Shown here in pieces: positions 24,850 through 31,949 of a stretch of 64,000 nucleotides of DNA. This stretch comes from Saprospira grandis str. Lewin (GTDB lineage Bacteria > Bacteroidota > Bacteroidia > Chitinophagales > Saprospiraceae): contig NC_016940.1 in assembly GCF_000250635.1 (NCBI RefSeq), positions 2,776,001 to 2,840,000 of the forward strand, read 5' to 3'. The translations under genes and the position numbers were made by a program. A model generated the notes under the pieces. The model was not told the DNA's origin and searched no databases. It was given only the letters and a program-made list of their open reading frames with translations. Position 1 is the first letter of the stretch. Each line of letters begins with the position of its first letter.

Positions 24850-25023
24850 ATGGACAAAAAGCGGACAAAAAAGCCTATATATCTACTTTCTTCTTGGATC
24901 CTTCGGGCCCTTAGGAAAGAGAAGAACACTCGGCCGATTAGCCAGCGCCTAGAGTTTAATTGTCGGCCCAGCCTGATTAAGGAGTTGGCCTACAAACAAA
25001 AAATGAAAAAAAAGAGCCTCTAA
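24850..25023 (+). CDS. Small basic protein of 57 residues
   Basis: Not recognised. The frame from the ATG at 24850 runs to TAA at 25021-25023, starting MDKKRTKKPIYLLSSWILRA and ending in a Lys-rich tail (KQKMKKKSL). About 30 percent of residues are Lys or Arg, so nucleic-acid or ribosome binding is possible. Reasons to take it as real: it sits alone between the tRNA-Ala terminator and its own strong terminator that begins at the stop codon, and a perfect palindrome lies just upstream. The middle (RPISQRLEFNCRPSLIKELA) could form two helices with a turn, but a helix-turn-helix cannot be claimed. Confidence 0.6.
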   Translation: MDKKRTKKPIYLLSSWILRALRKEKNTRPISQRLEFNCRPSLIKELAYKQKMKKKSL

Positions 25024-25048
25024 AAGCCCGCTATAGCGGGCTTTTTTT
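25023..25048 (+). terminator. Intrinsic terminator of the small basic protein gene
   Basis: AAAGCCCGC-TATA-GCGGGCTTT followed by TTTTT; the stem begins at the stop codon. Confidence 0.88.
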
Positions 25049-25079
25049 CGTTAGAGCCAAAGAAAAAAGCCAAGAGCGG

Positions 25080-25198
25080 GTCGGCCTAGCGATGTGCAGC
25101 AGTGGCCCGTAGGGCCAGACCAAGCCGCTGCAAGCGGCGAAGGGCCGAGCAGACCTGCGAGCTGCGAAACGTAGCGCCTGCCGTAGGCAGGAGGCCCC
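25080..25198 (-). repeat. Modular interspersed element, copy 9 (class B)
   Basis: Minus-strand head GGGGCCTCCTGCCTACGG, core CTCGCAGGTCTGCTCGGCCC, variable stem GCCGC-TTGCA-GCGGC, hairpin GGCCC-TAC-GGGCC, tail CATCGCTAGGCC. Head GGCCT pairs with tail AGGCC. A minimal full copy, useful as a reference for the class. Confidence 0.87.
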
Positions 25199-25271
25199 AA
25201 AAAAATAATAGTCACTTAATAGAAAACTTGTACCTTAGCAATTCTAAGTAAAATCAAACCTTTTGACCAGT

Positions 25272-27713
25272 ATGCGAGAGCAGATTAGCTTGTTTATCCT
25301 GATTTGTTGTAGCCTGTTTGCCCTAAATCTACAGGCTCAAATTCCCCCTATTGTGCCTCCCGTTATTGATCCGGGCCAAGTAGATCCCAGTGGAAATGGA
25401 AATGGCGGAACCATAGAAGCGCCCAAAGTAGATCCTAAGGCTAGTGAAATGAATGCCGAGGAGCAAAAAGTAAAGGAGCAAATTGAAGAGGAGCGGAAAG
25501 CGCAGCGCAAAAAAGAAGAAGAAAAAGATATTTTGGCCCGCAAACGCCAAGAAGAATTGCCCGAACCCAAAATTTGGGGACAGCAGTTTTTTAGAGACCA
25601 AAGTATCAAACTCTTTGATCGCTCCAAAAACCAGAGAGCGATAGAAAGCTATCGGGTGGCCTCTGGCGATGAAATTGAAGTGACCGTTTGGGGAGCCGTA
25701 GATTTTAGTAAAAGCGTGAGCGTAAATGACAATGGCTATATCGACCTCTCTATTCCCGATTTGTTGGTGCCCAGATTGTACATCAAGGGCATGAAATTTA
25801 AAGATGTGCGAGATGCTATTTATCAGCGGCTTTCTCGGCATATGAATATGAAAGGCTCTAATTATGATGTGCAACTGAATTACTCTAGAAGTATTACGGT
25901 CAATATTACGGGAGAGGTATTTAGCCCAGGAAGCTATACTATTCCGGCCACCAACACGGCCTTTAATGCCCTAGTAGCTTCTGGCGGCCCCTCGCAGATT
26001 GGTAGCGTCCGTCGGATCAAAGTGATTAGTAGCGATCACCCGACCAGACAGCTAGATGTCTATAAGTTTGCAAGCGACCCCAATGTTTCTGAGGAATTTT
26101 TCTTAGACAATAACGACTATATTTTTGTGCCCCTAGCCGAAAAAGTAGTGGAGGTCCGAGGATCTGTGAAGCGCCCTTTTGACTACGAATTACTAGAGGG
26201 CGAACAACTCCTAGAGGCCTTGGCCTTTGCGGGGGGAGTAAAGGCAGATGCCTATTTGCGCAATATTCAGATTAAGCGCTACGCCAATGATGAAGAGCGA
26301 ATTATTGATGTGAATTTGGCCAAAATTATAGCCAATGGAGAGAACTTCCCTTTGATGAATGGGGATATTATTGAGCTTTCGCCCATTTCTGAGGCCTACT
26401 CTAATTATGTGACCGTAGAAGGGGCGGTAAAGCTGCCTGGAGAATACGAATTGGGGGCGGGGACCCGTATCCTAGAAGTCTTGCAGAAGTCGGGCATTAT
26501 GCTCTCTGCGGTTAAAGAAAAAATTTATGTGCGCCGCCTTCGTCCCGATTTCTCCATTGAATACATCGATGTAAGCATTGATAGCATTTTGGCGGGCCAA
26601 GAAGAGGCTAATATCGCTTTGCGGGCCCTGGATAAAATTGAGGTAAAATTCAAATCGGAATTTGTAGATGAGTATCAGGTGCAAATTTATGGCGCCGTGC
26701 GCAAATCAGGAGCCTACGCCCATAGTGATAGCCTCACTCTAGCCGATCTGCTCTATCTGGCTAATGGCATCGAAAAAGAAGCGGCCAACTCTATTCTAGA
26801 AATCTCTAGATTGGTCCCTCAAGCTGATGGAAGCTCTAAGGTAGAGCTGATGAGCTATGATATCAATGAAGACCTAGAGGTGGTTGGGGCCGAAGGCCTG
26901 ACCCTAGAACCCCAAGACCAAATTTTTGTCCGTCTAGCCAAAAATTATAAGCTCCCCCAAAATGTAAGCATCCAAGGGGAAATTGCTTACCCTGGCGCCT
27001 ATACCTTGCAAGATAATGGCGAACGGATTGCCGACCTCTTGGCTAGAGCAGGAGGGACCACCCCTCTGGCTTTTCTAGAAGGGGCTCGCTTGATTCGTCA
27101 AGGTGAAGGCTTTGTGGTCCTAGACCTTAAAGATGTGGTGAATAATCCGGATTCTCGCTTTAATTATATTTTGCGCCCTGGCGACCGACTTTCTATTCCG
27201 GTCGTTAAAGATTTGGTGGCCATCGCAGGCCGAATTAACCACCCCGAGGTGAAAAATAAATCGGAAATTGCCGAAATCGAACTGAAGTTGAAGTTGCTAA
27301 AAACTGAGAATAAGATCGAAAGAGAAGAAATTCAGGCCGAAGAAGCCATTAGCCGAAAAATTAAGCCCGACCGTATCAATGTGCCTTTTCATAAAGGTAA
27401 ACGAGCCAATTATTACCTTAAAGAATATGCTGGGGGAATTGACCGAGCCAATGGTGGCCGCAAACGCCTGGTCTATGTTCGCTACCCCTCTGGTGCCGTG
27501 AAGAAAACACGCAACTATTTCTTCTTTAAATGCTACCCCAAAGTGACCAAGGGCGCTATGGTGTATGTAGACACCAAAACCAAAACCGACAAACAAAATA
27601 TTCCTAAGAAGAAACGAGAGCCTATCGAATGGAACCGTATCATCCAAAATGGAGTAGCCATTACTTCTTCTACCTTGACCCTCTTGCTCGCTATCCGAGC
27701 CCTAAACAACTAA
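25272..27713 (+). CDS. Wza-like polysaccharide export protein with SLBB domains
   Basis: Outer-membrane polysaccharide exporter of 813 residues from the ATG at 25272 (MREQISLFILICCSLFALNL, signal to about residue 22); a TTG three codons upstream is less likely. A Pro/Gly/Glu-Lys-rich stretch follows, then the polysaccharide export domain (YRVASGDEIEVTVWGAVDFS, about 130-220), then several SLBB domains (ITVNITGEVFSPGSYTIPAT; VVEVRGSVKRPFDYELLEGE; VTVEGAVKLPGEYELGAGTR; VQIYGAVRKSGAYAHSDSLT; VSIQGEIAYPGAYTLQDNGE). A last hydrophobic segment (GVAITSSTLTLLLAIRALNN) ends the protein. It is longer than E. coli Wza (379) as is common in Bacteroidota. A Wzz-like gene follows within 7 bases. Confidence 0.9.
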   Translation: MREQISLFILICCSLFALNLQAQIPPIVPPVIDPGQVDPSGNGNGGTIEAPKVDPKASEMNAEEQKVKEQIEEERKAQRKKEEEKDILARKRQEELPEPKIWGQQFFRDQSIKLFDRSKNQRAIESYRVASGDEIEVTVWGAVDFSKSVSVNDNGYIDLSIPDLLVPRLYIKGMKFKDVRDAIYQRLSRHMNMKGSNYDVQLNYSRSITVNITGEVFSPGSYTIPATNTAFNALVASGGPSQIGSVRRIKVISSDHPTRQLDVYKFASDPNVSEEFFLDNNDYIFVPLAEKVVEVRGSVKRPFDYELLEGEQLLEALAFAGGVKADAYLRNIQIKRYANDEERIIDVNLAKIIANGENFPLMNGDIIELSPISEAYSNYVTVEGAVKLPGEYELGAGTRILEVLQKSGIMLSAVKEKIYVRRLRPDFSIEYIDVSIDSILAGQEEANIALRALDKIEVKFKSEFVDEYQVQIYGAVRKSGAYAHSDSLTLADLLYLANGIEKEAANSILEISRLVPQADGSSKVELMSYDINEDLEVVGAEGLTLEPQDQIFVRLAKNYKLPQNVSIQGEIAYPGAYTLQDNGERIADLLARAGGTTPLAFLEGARLIRQGEGFVVLDLKDVVNNPDSRFNYILRPGDRLSIPVVKDLVAIAGRINHPEVKNKSEIAEIELKLKLLKTENKIEREEIQAEEAISRKIKPDRINVPFHKGKRANYYLKEYAGGIDRANGGRKRLVYVRYPSGAVKKTRNYFFFKCYPKVTKGAMVYVDTKTKTDKQNIPKKKREPIEWNRIIQNGVAITSSTLTLLLAIRALNN

Positions 27714-27719
27714 GTGACT

Positions 27720-28838
27720 ATGGATCTTTCTCAGTTGCTGACGGCTGAAAATATACAGAAACAACTTAAGCGCTATGCTTGGCTTTGGCTAAAATGGTCT
27801 TGGCTGGTGCTAATTTTAGCAGCCGCCTTGGGCTATTATCTCTATCAGTCTAAAGCAAAACTCCCTACCCGATATGTCGCCCGCCTCTCTTTTAGCATGA
27901 ATGAAGGAGGCGGAGCCGACCAAGGCTACCTACAGCAGGTGCTAGGCGGAGGCCTTTTTGCAGGCCTAGGTGGAAGCTCTGAATTGGCCTCTGGAAATAT
28001 GGGCCGCTTGCAAGAGTTGCTATCTACCCGCCGCCTTTTGCAAATGGCCCTCTTTGAAGAGGTCGAAATGATATACCCCGAAGGCCCTAAGAAGGACTTT
28101 ATGATCCACCATTATCTAGAGCTACAAGGTATGCGGAAACAATGGGCAGAAGAAGAGCGAGCGCTAGCAAATGTTTATTTTAAGCATAAAAAATTTGAGA
28201 CCTTTAGTCGCCAAGAAAATGTGGTCTTACAAGCAGCTGTGGGCCGAATCCAACAACAGCTGACCCAAGAGCTTAGCCCCTCCGAAATTCTGAATATTCG
28301 CTTTGTGAGCAATTCAGAGGTCCTCTCTCATGATTTTATCAATCTGCTCTACGACAAACTCAATACTTACTATAGCAACCAGTCGGTAGAAAAACAACGC
28401 CGAATCTTTGAGGCCGCCCGCAGCCGTAGAGATTCGCTAGAACAGGAAATGGACCAGGCCGAAGAGGATTATATCAAATACCTCAACCAACATAATGCTA
28501 CCGCTCAAGGCCGCTATGCCGAAAGTATCCGTACCCAGTATTTGGCCCGAAAACTCTCTGGCGAAATGGAGGGCTATTTTCTGGCCATCAAAAATGTAGA
28601 AACGGCCAAATTGGCCCTAGAACAACAAACTCCCTTGCTGCAGGTCATCGACCGCCCACTTTATCCACTCTATGCCGAACGACCCAACCCCCGCCTGTTC
28701 CTATTTATTGGCCTCTTTTTAGGCTTTTTCTTAGGGACCTCTCTCGTTCTAGGTATACAAGGAGCCAAAGATTTAATGAAGTTTTTAAAGGCCCAGCAAG
28801 CCGCCAAAAAAGAACATCCAACGGAAGATGATGCCTAA
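27720..28838 (+). CDS. Wzz-like chain-length determinant / polysaccharide co-polymerase
   Basis: Inner-membrane protein of 372 residues. ATG at 27720 is chosen; a GTG two codons upstream is also possible. An N-terminal transmembrane segment (WLWLKWSWLVLILAAALGYY, about 22-45) is followed by a large periplasmic part with coiled-coil heptads (about 215-290: QRRIFEAARSRRDSLEQEMD) and a C-terminal TM helix (RLFLFIGLFLGFFLGTSLVL, about 322-345). The Pro-rich sequence VIDRPLYPLYAERPNPR before the second helix is the classic Wzz signature. No BY-kinase domain is attached. It works with the upstream Wza-like exporter. Glycosyltransferases are not in this window. The last 11 bases overlap the hydrolase gene. 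Confidence 0.87.
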   Translation: MDLSQLLTAENIQKQLKRYAWLWLKWSWLVLILAAALGYYLYQSKAKLPTRYVARLSFSMNEGGGADQGYLQQVLGGGLFAGLGGSSELASGNMGRLQELLSTRRLLQMALFEEVEMIYPEGPKKDFMIHHYLELQGMRKQWAEEERALANVYFKHKKFETFSRQENVVLQAAVGRIQQQLTQELSPSEILNIRFVSNSEVLSHDFINLLYDKLNTYYSNQSVEKQRRIFEAARSRRDSLEQEMDQAEEDYIKYLNQHNATAQGRYAESIRTQYLARKLSGEMEGYFLAIKNVETAKLALEQQTPLLQVIDRPLYPLYAERPNPRLFLFIGLFLGFFLGTSLVLGIQGAKDLMKFLKAQQAAKKEHPTEDDA

Positions 28839-29592
28839 GCTTTTTTATCAAGAGACTGGCCAAGAAAAGGGCCCCGTTTTAGTCTATCTACACGGCTTTT
28901 GTGAGGATCACCGCATTTTTGCTCCCTTTCAAGAGCAATTGGGCCAAAAGTATCGGCAGTTGCTGCCCGACCTGCCCGGCTTTGGCCAATCAGTAGGGGC
29001 AGCAGAGGATCTCGGCCAATTGGCCGAGATCCTCTGGCAATGGCTAGACGATTTGAAGGTAGAAGAAATTAGCCTTTTGGGCCATTCTATGGGCGGTTAT
29101 CTGGCCCTGGCGATGCTCGAAAAACGCCCCCAAGCTATTGAAAGACTCTGCCTGCTGCATAGCCACCCCTTTGCCGATCCCCCCGCCAAACAGGCCAAAC
29201 GAAAAAAATCAGCCGCTTTTATTGAGAAATATGGGGTAGCCACTTACCTCCAACAACTGATTCCCCAACTTTTTCCCGCAGAACTCCGTAAAACAAAATT
29301 GGTCCAAGCCTTTTTGCAAGAACAAAGCGGACATAGCGCCCAAGGCGTACTGGCCGCCCTCAAAGCGATGTGGTCTCGACCCGATCGTTCTGCTGTTTTG
29401 GCCCAATATGAAGGCCCCGTACTGGCCCTGATTGGCGAACTCGATGAGGTGATTCCCCCCGCTTTTTCTGCCGCCCAAGCCCAAGAACAACTGTCTCCCA
29501 ATTGGCAGTGCAAAACGATTCCGCAAATTGGCCATATGGGCTTTTTAGAAGCGCCAGACCAACTGAACGAAATTTTTAATCATTTTTTTTAG
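28828..29592 (+). CDS. Alpha/beta hydrolase
   Basis: Soluble alpha/beta-hydrolase fold enzyme of 254 residues. Oxyanion-hole motif VLVYLHGFCEDHRIF, nucleophile elbow LLGHSMGGYLALAML (Ser about 86), acid GELDEVIPPA and His IGHMGFLEAP. It resembles the MhpC/BioH-like group; substrate unknown. The start (ATGATG at 28828/28831) lies inside the end of the Wzz-like gene, so expression is coupled to polysaccharide export genes, though a functional link is not certain. A hairpin terminator follows at 29705. Confidence 0.88.
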   Translation: MMPKLFYQETGQEKGPVLVYLHGFCEDHRIFAPFQEQLGQKYRQLLPDLPGFGQSVGAAEDLGQLAEILWQWLDDLKVEEISLLGHSMGGYLALAMLEKRPQAIERLCLLHSHPFADPPAKQAKRKKSAAFIEKYGVATYLQQLIPQLFPAELRKTKLVQAFLQEQSGHSAQGVLAALKAMWSRPDRSAVLAQYEGPVLALIGELDEVIPPAFSAAQAQEQLSPNWQCKTIPQIGHMGFLEAPDQLNEIFNHFF

Positions 29593-29674
29593 CTCCACAC
29601 ACCTCTTTTTTGCTTCCCAACATCTATTAAGGTGTTTGCAGCAATTTTAATTATGTTTTTTCAGACAGAAGAGT

Positions 29675-29692
29675 CATCTGATTTATCAGATG
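29675..29692 (+). promoter_or_regulatory. Hairpin CATCTGA-TTTA-TCAGATG in the leader
   Basis: A 7-bp perfect stem with a 4-base loop in the spacer between the hydrolase gene and the membrane-protein gene, just before a terminator-like hairpin. Two consecutive hairpins resemble an attenuator layout, but no leader peptide or ligand site was found. Confidence 0.35.
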
Positions 29693-29704
29693 TGTTGTGT
29701 GTGA

Positions 29705-29738
29705 GCCCTAGGTTTTTGGTCCTAGGGCCCTTTTTTTT
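29705..29738 (+). terminator. Intrinsic terminator GCCCTAGG/CCTAGGGC with T8
   Basis: An 8-bp stem and 8-base loop followed by CC and eight T. It ends the wza-wzz-hydrolase unit and lies only 5 bases before the ATG at 29743, so readthrough would be needed for the next gene unless it has its own start inside. Confidence 0.8.
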
Positions 29739-29742
29739 GCCT

Positions 29743-30681
29743 ATGCCTTCATTTCCTCGCCTTGTCGATTTCCTTTTTTATCTGCTGATTAAGCTGATTC
29801 CCCTTTTGCTGGCCCTCGCCCTGCCGCTGGCCTTGCTCTACTGGAATTGGCGCTGGACACTAGCCTATTCTATTAGCTCAGTGTTTATTTTGGGCCAAAT
29901 TGGAGAATGGCGAAAATTATTGGCTTATTCCCCCTCTCCCTGGCTGCATCTGGCCCTCTTTGCCGCCTTTATCGGCTGGGGCTTCCTCATCTATTATGTC
30001 CCGCTCTCGCCTTGGTGGACCGGCAGCCTGATCGCCGCCGCTGTGCTGGCAAGTACCTATGGCCTCGATTGGATAAAAGCCCAACCCCAACGCTATTTCT
30101 ATTATCTGCAAAGCCCAAATGTCGATTGGGAGCTCTGGCTGGATAAGGAGCTGAATGAGGAGGATTGGCAAGAAATCATTGGCGGCCTGCGAGAGAAAAA
30201 ATGGTCGGCGCCTATTCTGGAACTACAAGACCGCTTTTTACAACAAGATGACTTGCCCGATGCTCTCAATAGAGTACTCTGGCAAGATGCAAAACAGCTT
30301 TTTGAACAGGAGGAAAGCGGAATATTGCCCCTAGAGCGCTATTATCATCTCCCCACTTATCTGCATTTTTTCCTCCAAAGCCCTTATTTTATCGATGGCC
30401 TCTGCGCCAGTATACAGGCCCCAACAGACAACCAGCTTTTCGAGAGCCTGATCGCCAAATGCAATGATTTACTGGCCCAAACCCTAGCCGAAGAACCCCT
30501 AAATATAAACAGTCGACTGAGCAGCTACCTCGATCCTCAAGCGCTTTATGCCTATTTTGATAGCTGGCCCCAATTAAGTCCGCATACCCCAAAATTAGCC
30601 CTACTACTCGAAGATTTTAAGGCCCAATTACTGCTGCTGGCTATTCAATATCAAGCCATTAAGGAGGAAGAGGAGGATTAG
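29743..30681 (+). CDS. Uncharacterised membrane protein
   Basis: Product of 312 residues from the ATG at 29743. The frame is open further up (GTG 29632, ATG 29653), but those starts would translate through a strong terminator hairpin, so the later ATG is chosen. Residues about 10-110 hold four hydrophobic segments (LIKLIPLLLALALPLALLYW, LAYSISSVFILGQIG, LHLALFAAFIGWGFLIYYVP, GSLIAAAVLASTYGL). The remainder (about 130-312) is a soluble, acidic, helix-rich domain (DWELWLDKELNEEDWQEIIG). No family recognised. The stop codon's last G is the first base of a repeat element. Confidence 0.7.
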   Translation: MPSFPRLVDFLFYLLIKLIPLLLALALPLALLYWNWRWTLAYSISSVFILGQIGEWRKLLAYSPSPWLHLALFAAFIGWGFLIYYVPLSPWWTGSLIAAAVLASTYGLDWIKAQPQRYFYYLQSPNVDWELWLDKELNEEDWQEIIGGLREKKWSAPILELQDRFLQQDDLPDALNRVLWQDAKQLFEQEESGILPLERYYHLPTYLHFFLQSPYFIDGLCASIQAPTDNQLFESLIAKCNDLLAQTLAEEPLNINSRLSSYLDPQALYAYFDSWPQLSPHTPKLALLLEDFKAQLLLLAIQYQAIKEEEED

Positions 30682-30820
30682 GGGCCTCCGCCTCCCTTCG
30701 GTCGTCGGCGCTACGCTTCAGGGCTCGCAGCTCTGCTCGGCCCTTCGTCGCCTTCGGCTCCTCGGTCTGCGGCTTCGCCGCCCCCTTTCGCATCGCTAGG
30801 CCTGCGGCCCTTCGGGCCTG
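30681..30820 (+). repeat. Modular interspersed element, copy 10 (class B)
   Basis: Head GGGGCCTCCGCCTCCC begins on the last base of the preceding TAG stop. It has a CTCCCTTCGGTCGTCGG block, then GCTACG, core GGGCTCGCAGCTCTGCTCGG, short variable stem GCC-TTC-GGC, GGTCTG with CGGC-TTC-GCCG, tail CATCGCTAGGCC, and a further GCGGCCC-TTC-GGGCC hairpin. Confidence 0.85.
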
Positions 30821-30830
30821 CTATCTGGGC

Positions 30831-31078
30831 CTGTAGGTTGAAACCTACAGCCAGGCAACGGTTGGTATTGCTCCGCAATGATATACGTATGAGGGTTGAA
30901 ACCCTCATACAATTAACTCCTTCCCCGCCTAATCTATACCCCCTTATTATCTCCACAGCTTTTAACAGCCGTTTTTATGATTTAAACCGCCCAGAAGATG
31001 TTTATTTATGGAGGGTTGAAACCCTCCATTTTATATTAAAATGCATTCGTTAATTGGCTGTAGGTTTCAACCTACAGC
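30831..31078. repeat. Cluster of four short palindromes with a shared GTTGAAAC-type centre
   Basis: Four perfect inverted repeats: 30831-30850 (CTGTAGGTT-GA-AACCTACAG), 30887-30910 (11-bp arms ending AGGGTT), 31008-31029 (10-bp arms ATGGAGGGTT) and 31057-31078 (GCTGTAGGTT-TC-AACCTACAGC, opposite orientation). The centre GGTTGAAACC is constant while outer arm bases differ in step on both sides. The intervening sequence is AT-rich and without genes. This is a family of small mobile or protein-binding hairpins, not CRISPR: spacers differ widely in length and there is no direct repeat. Confidence 0.8.
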
Positions 31079-31157
31079 TCTAGGATCTACGGCCTTTAGG
31101 CTGCAGCTAGCGGCAATGCCGCTATGGCCCAAGGCCAAACAGCTCATCAAAACCTTT

Positions 31158-31189
31158 ATGCCCTATTCTGCAGCTGCAGAATAGGGCAT
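31158..31189. repeat. 32-bp perfect palindrome
   Basis: ATGCCCTATTCTGCAG followed immediately by its reverse complement, with no spacer. It lies 18 bases before the 42-bp tandem array. No T run follows, so it is not a clear terminator. Confidence 0.8.
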
Positions 31190-31207
31190 TTCATTTGGGC
31201 TAAGCCC

Positions 31208-31875
31208 TTCGCAATTTGTGAAATGGCAATTGTAAAGCGGGGGATGCTATTTGCAATTTGTGAAATGGCAATTGTAAAGCGGGGGATGCTATTCGCAATT
31301 TGTGAAATGGCAATTGTAAAGCGGGAGATGCCCTTCGCAATTTGTGAAACGGCAATTGTAAAGCGGGGGATGCTATTCGCAATTTGTGAAATGGCAATTG
31401 TAAAGCGGGGGATGCTATTTGCAATTTGTGAAATGGCAATTGTAAAGCGGGGGATGCTATTTGCAATTTGTGAAATGGCAATTGTAAAGCGGGGGATGCT
31501 ATTTGCAATTTGTGAAATGGCAATTGTAAAGCGGGGGATGCTATTTGCAATTTGTGAAATGGCAATTGTAAAGCAGGGGATGCTATTCGAAATTTGTGAA
31601 ATGGCAATTGTAAAGCGGGGGATGCTATTCGAAATTTGTGAAACGGCAATTGTAAAGCGGGGGATGCTATTCGCAATTTGTGAAATGGCAATTGTAAAGC
31701 GGGGGATGCTATTCGCAATTTGTGAAATGGCAATTGTAAAGCGGGGGATGCTATTCGCAATTTGTGAAACGGCAATTGTAAAGCGGGGGATGCTATTCGC
31801 AATTTGTGAAACGGCAATTGTAAAGCGGGGGATGCTATTCGCAATTTGTGAAATGGCAATTGTAAAGCAGGGGAG
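31208..31875. repeat. Tandem array of a 42-bp unit, 16 copies
   Basis: Units begin at 31208 and every 42 bases after (last at 31838, cut short). The consensus contains GCAATTTGTGAAATGGCAAT and TGTAAAGCGGGGGATGCTA. Copies differ at few positions (TTC/TTT at the start, A/G in GAAATGG versus GAAACGG, GCGGG/GCAGG, GCAATTT/GAAATTT). Because 42 is a multiple of 3 the array is open in more than one frame on both strands (14-residue units such as FAICEMAIVKRGML forward and PFHKLRIASPALQL reverse). No ribosome-binding context, signal or flanking domain supports translation, so I treat it as a noncoding minisatellite. Confidence 0.9.
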
Positions 31876-31879
31876 GGGC

Positions 31880-31949
31880 TGTTTAAGATTTTGTGTGAGA
31901 CTTTTCGGGACTGTTCAGAGGGACTGTTCAGGACTGTTCAGGATTTTGT
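31880..31949. repeat. Cluster of truncated IS ends left of the intact IS
   Basis: Several partial copies of the IS terminal sequence lie in tandem: CTGTTTAAGATTTTGTGTGA, GGGACTGTTCAGA, GGGACTGTTCA and GGACTGTTCAGGATTTTGT. The last of these is the left half of an end into which the intact element inserted. Confidence 0.75.

Noticed and set aside
30831-31078. Rho-independent terminators at the four short palindromes
   Set aside because: No T runs follow, no gene ends there, and they share a constant centre unlike terminators.
31208-31875. CRISPR array
   Set aside because: Units are contiguous with no spacers, and no cas genes are present. The nearby palindromes also lack repeat-spacer regularity.
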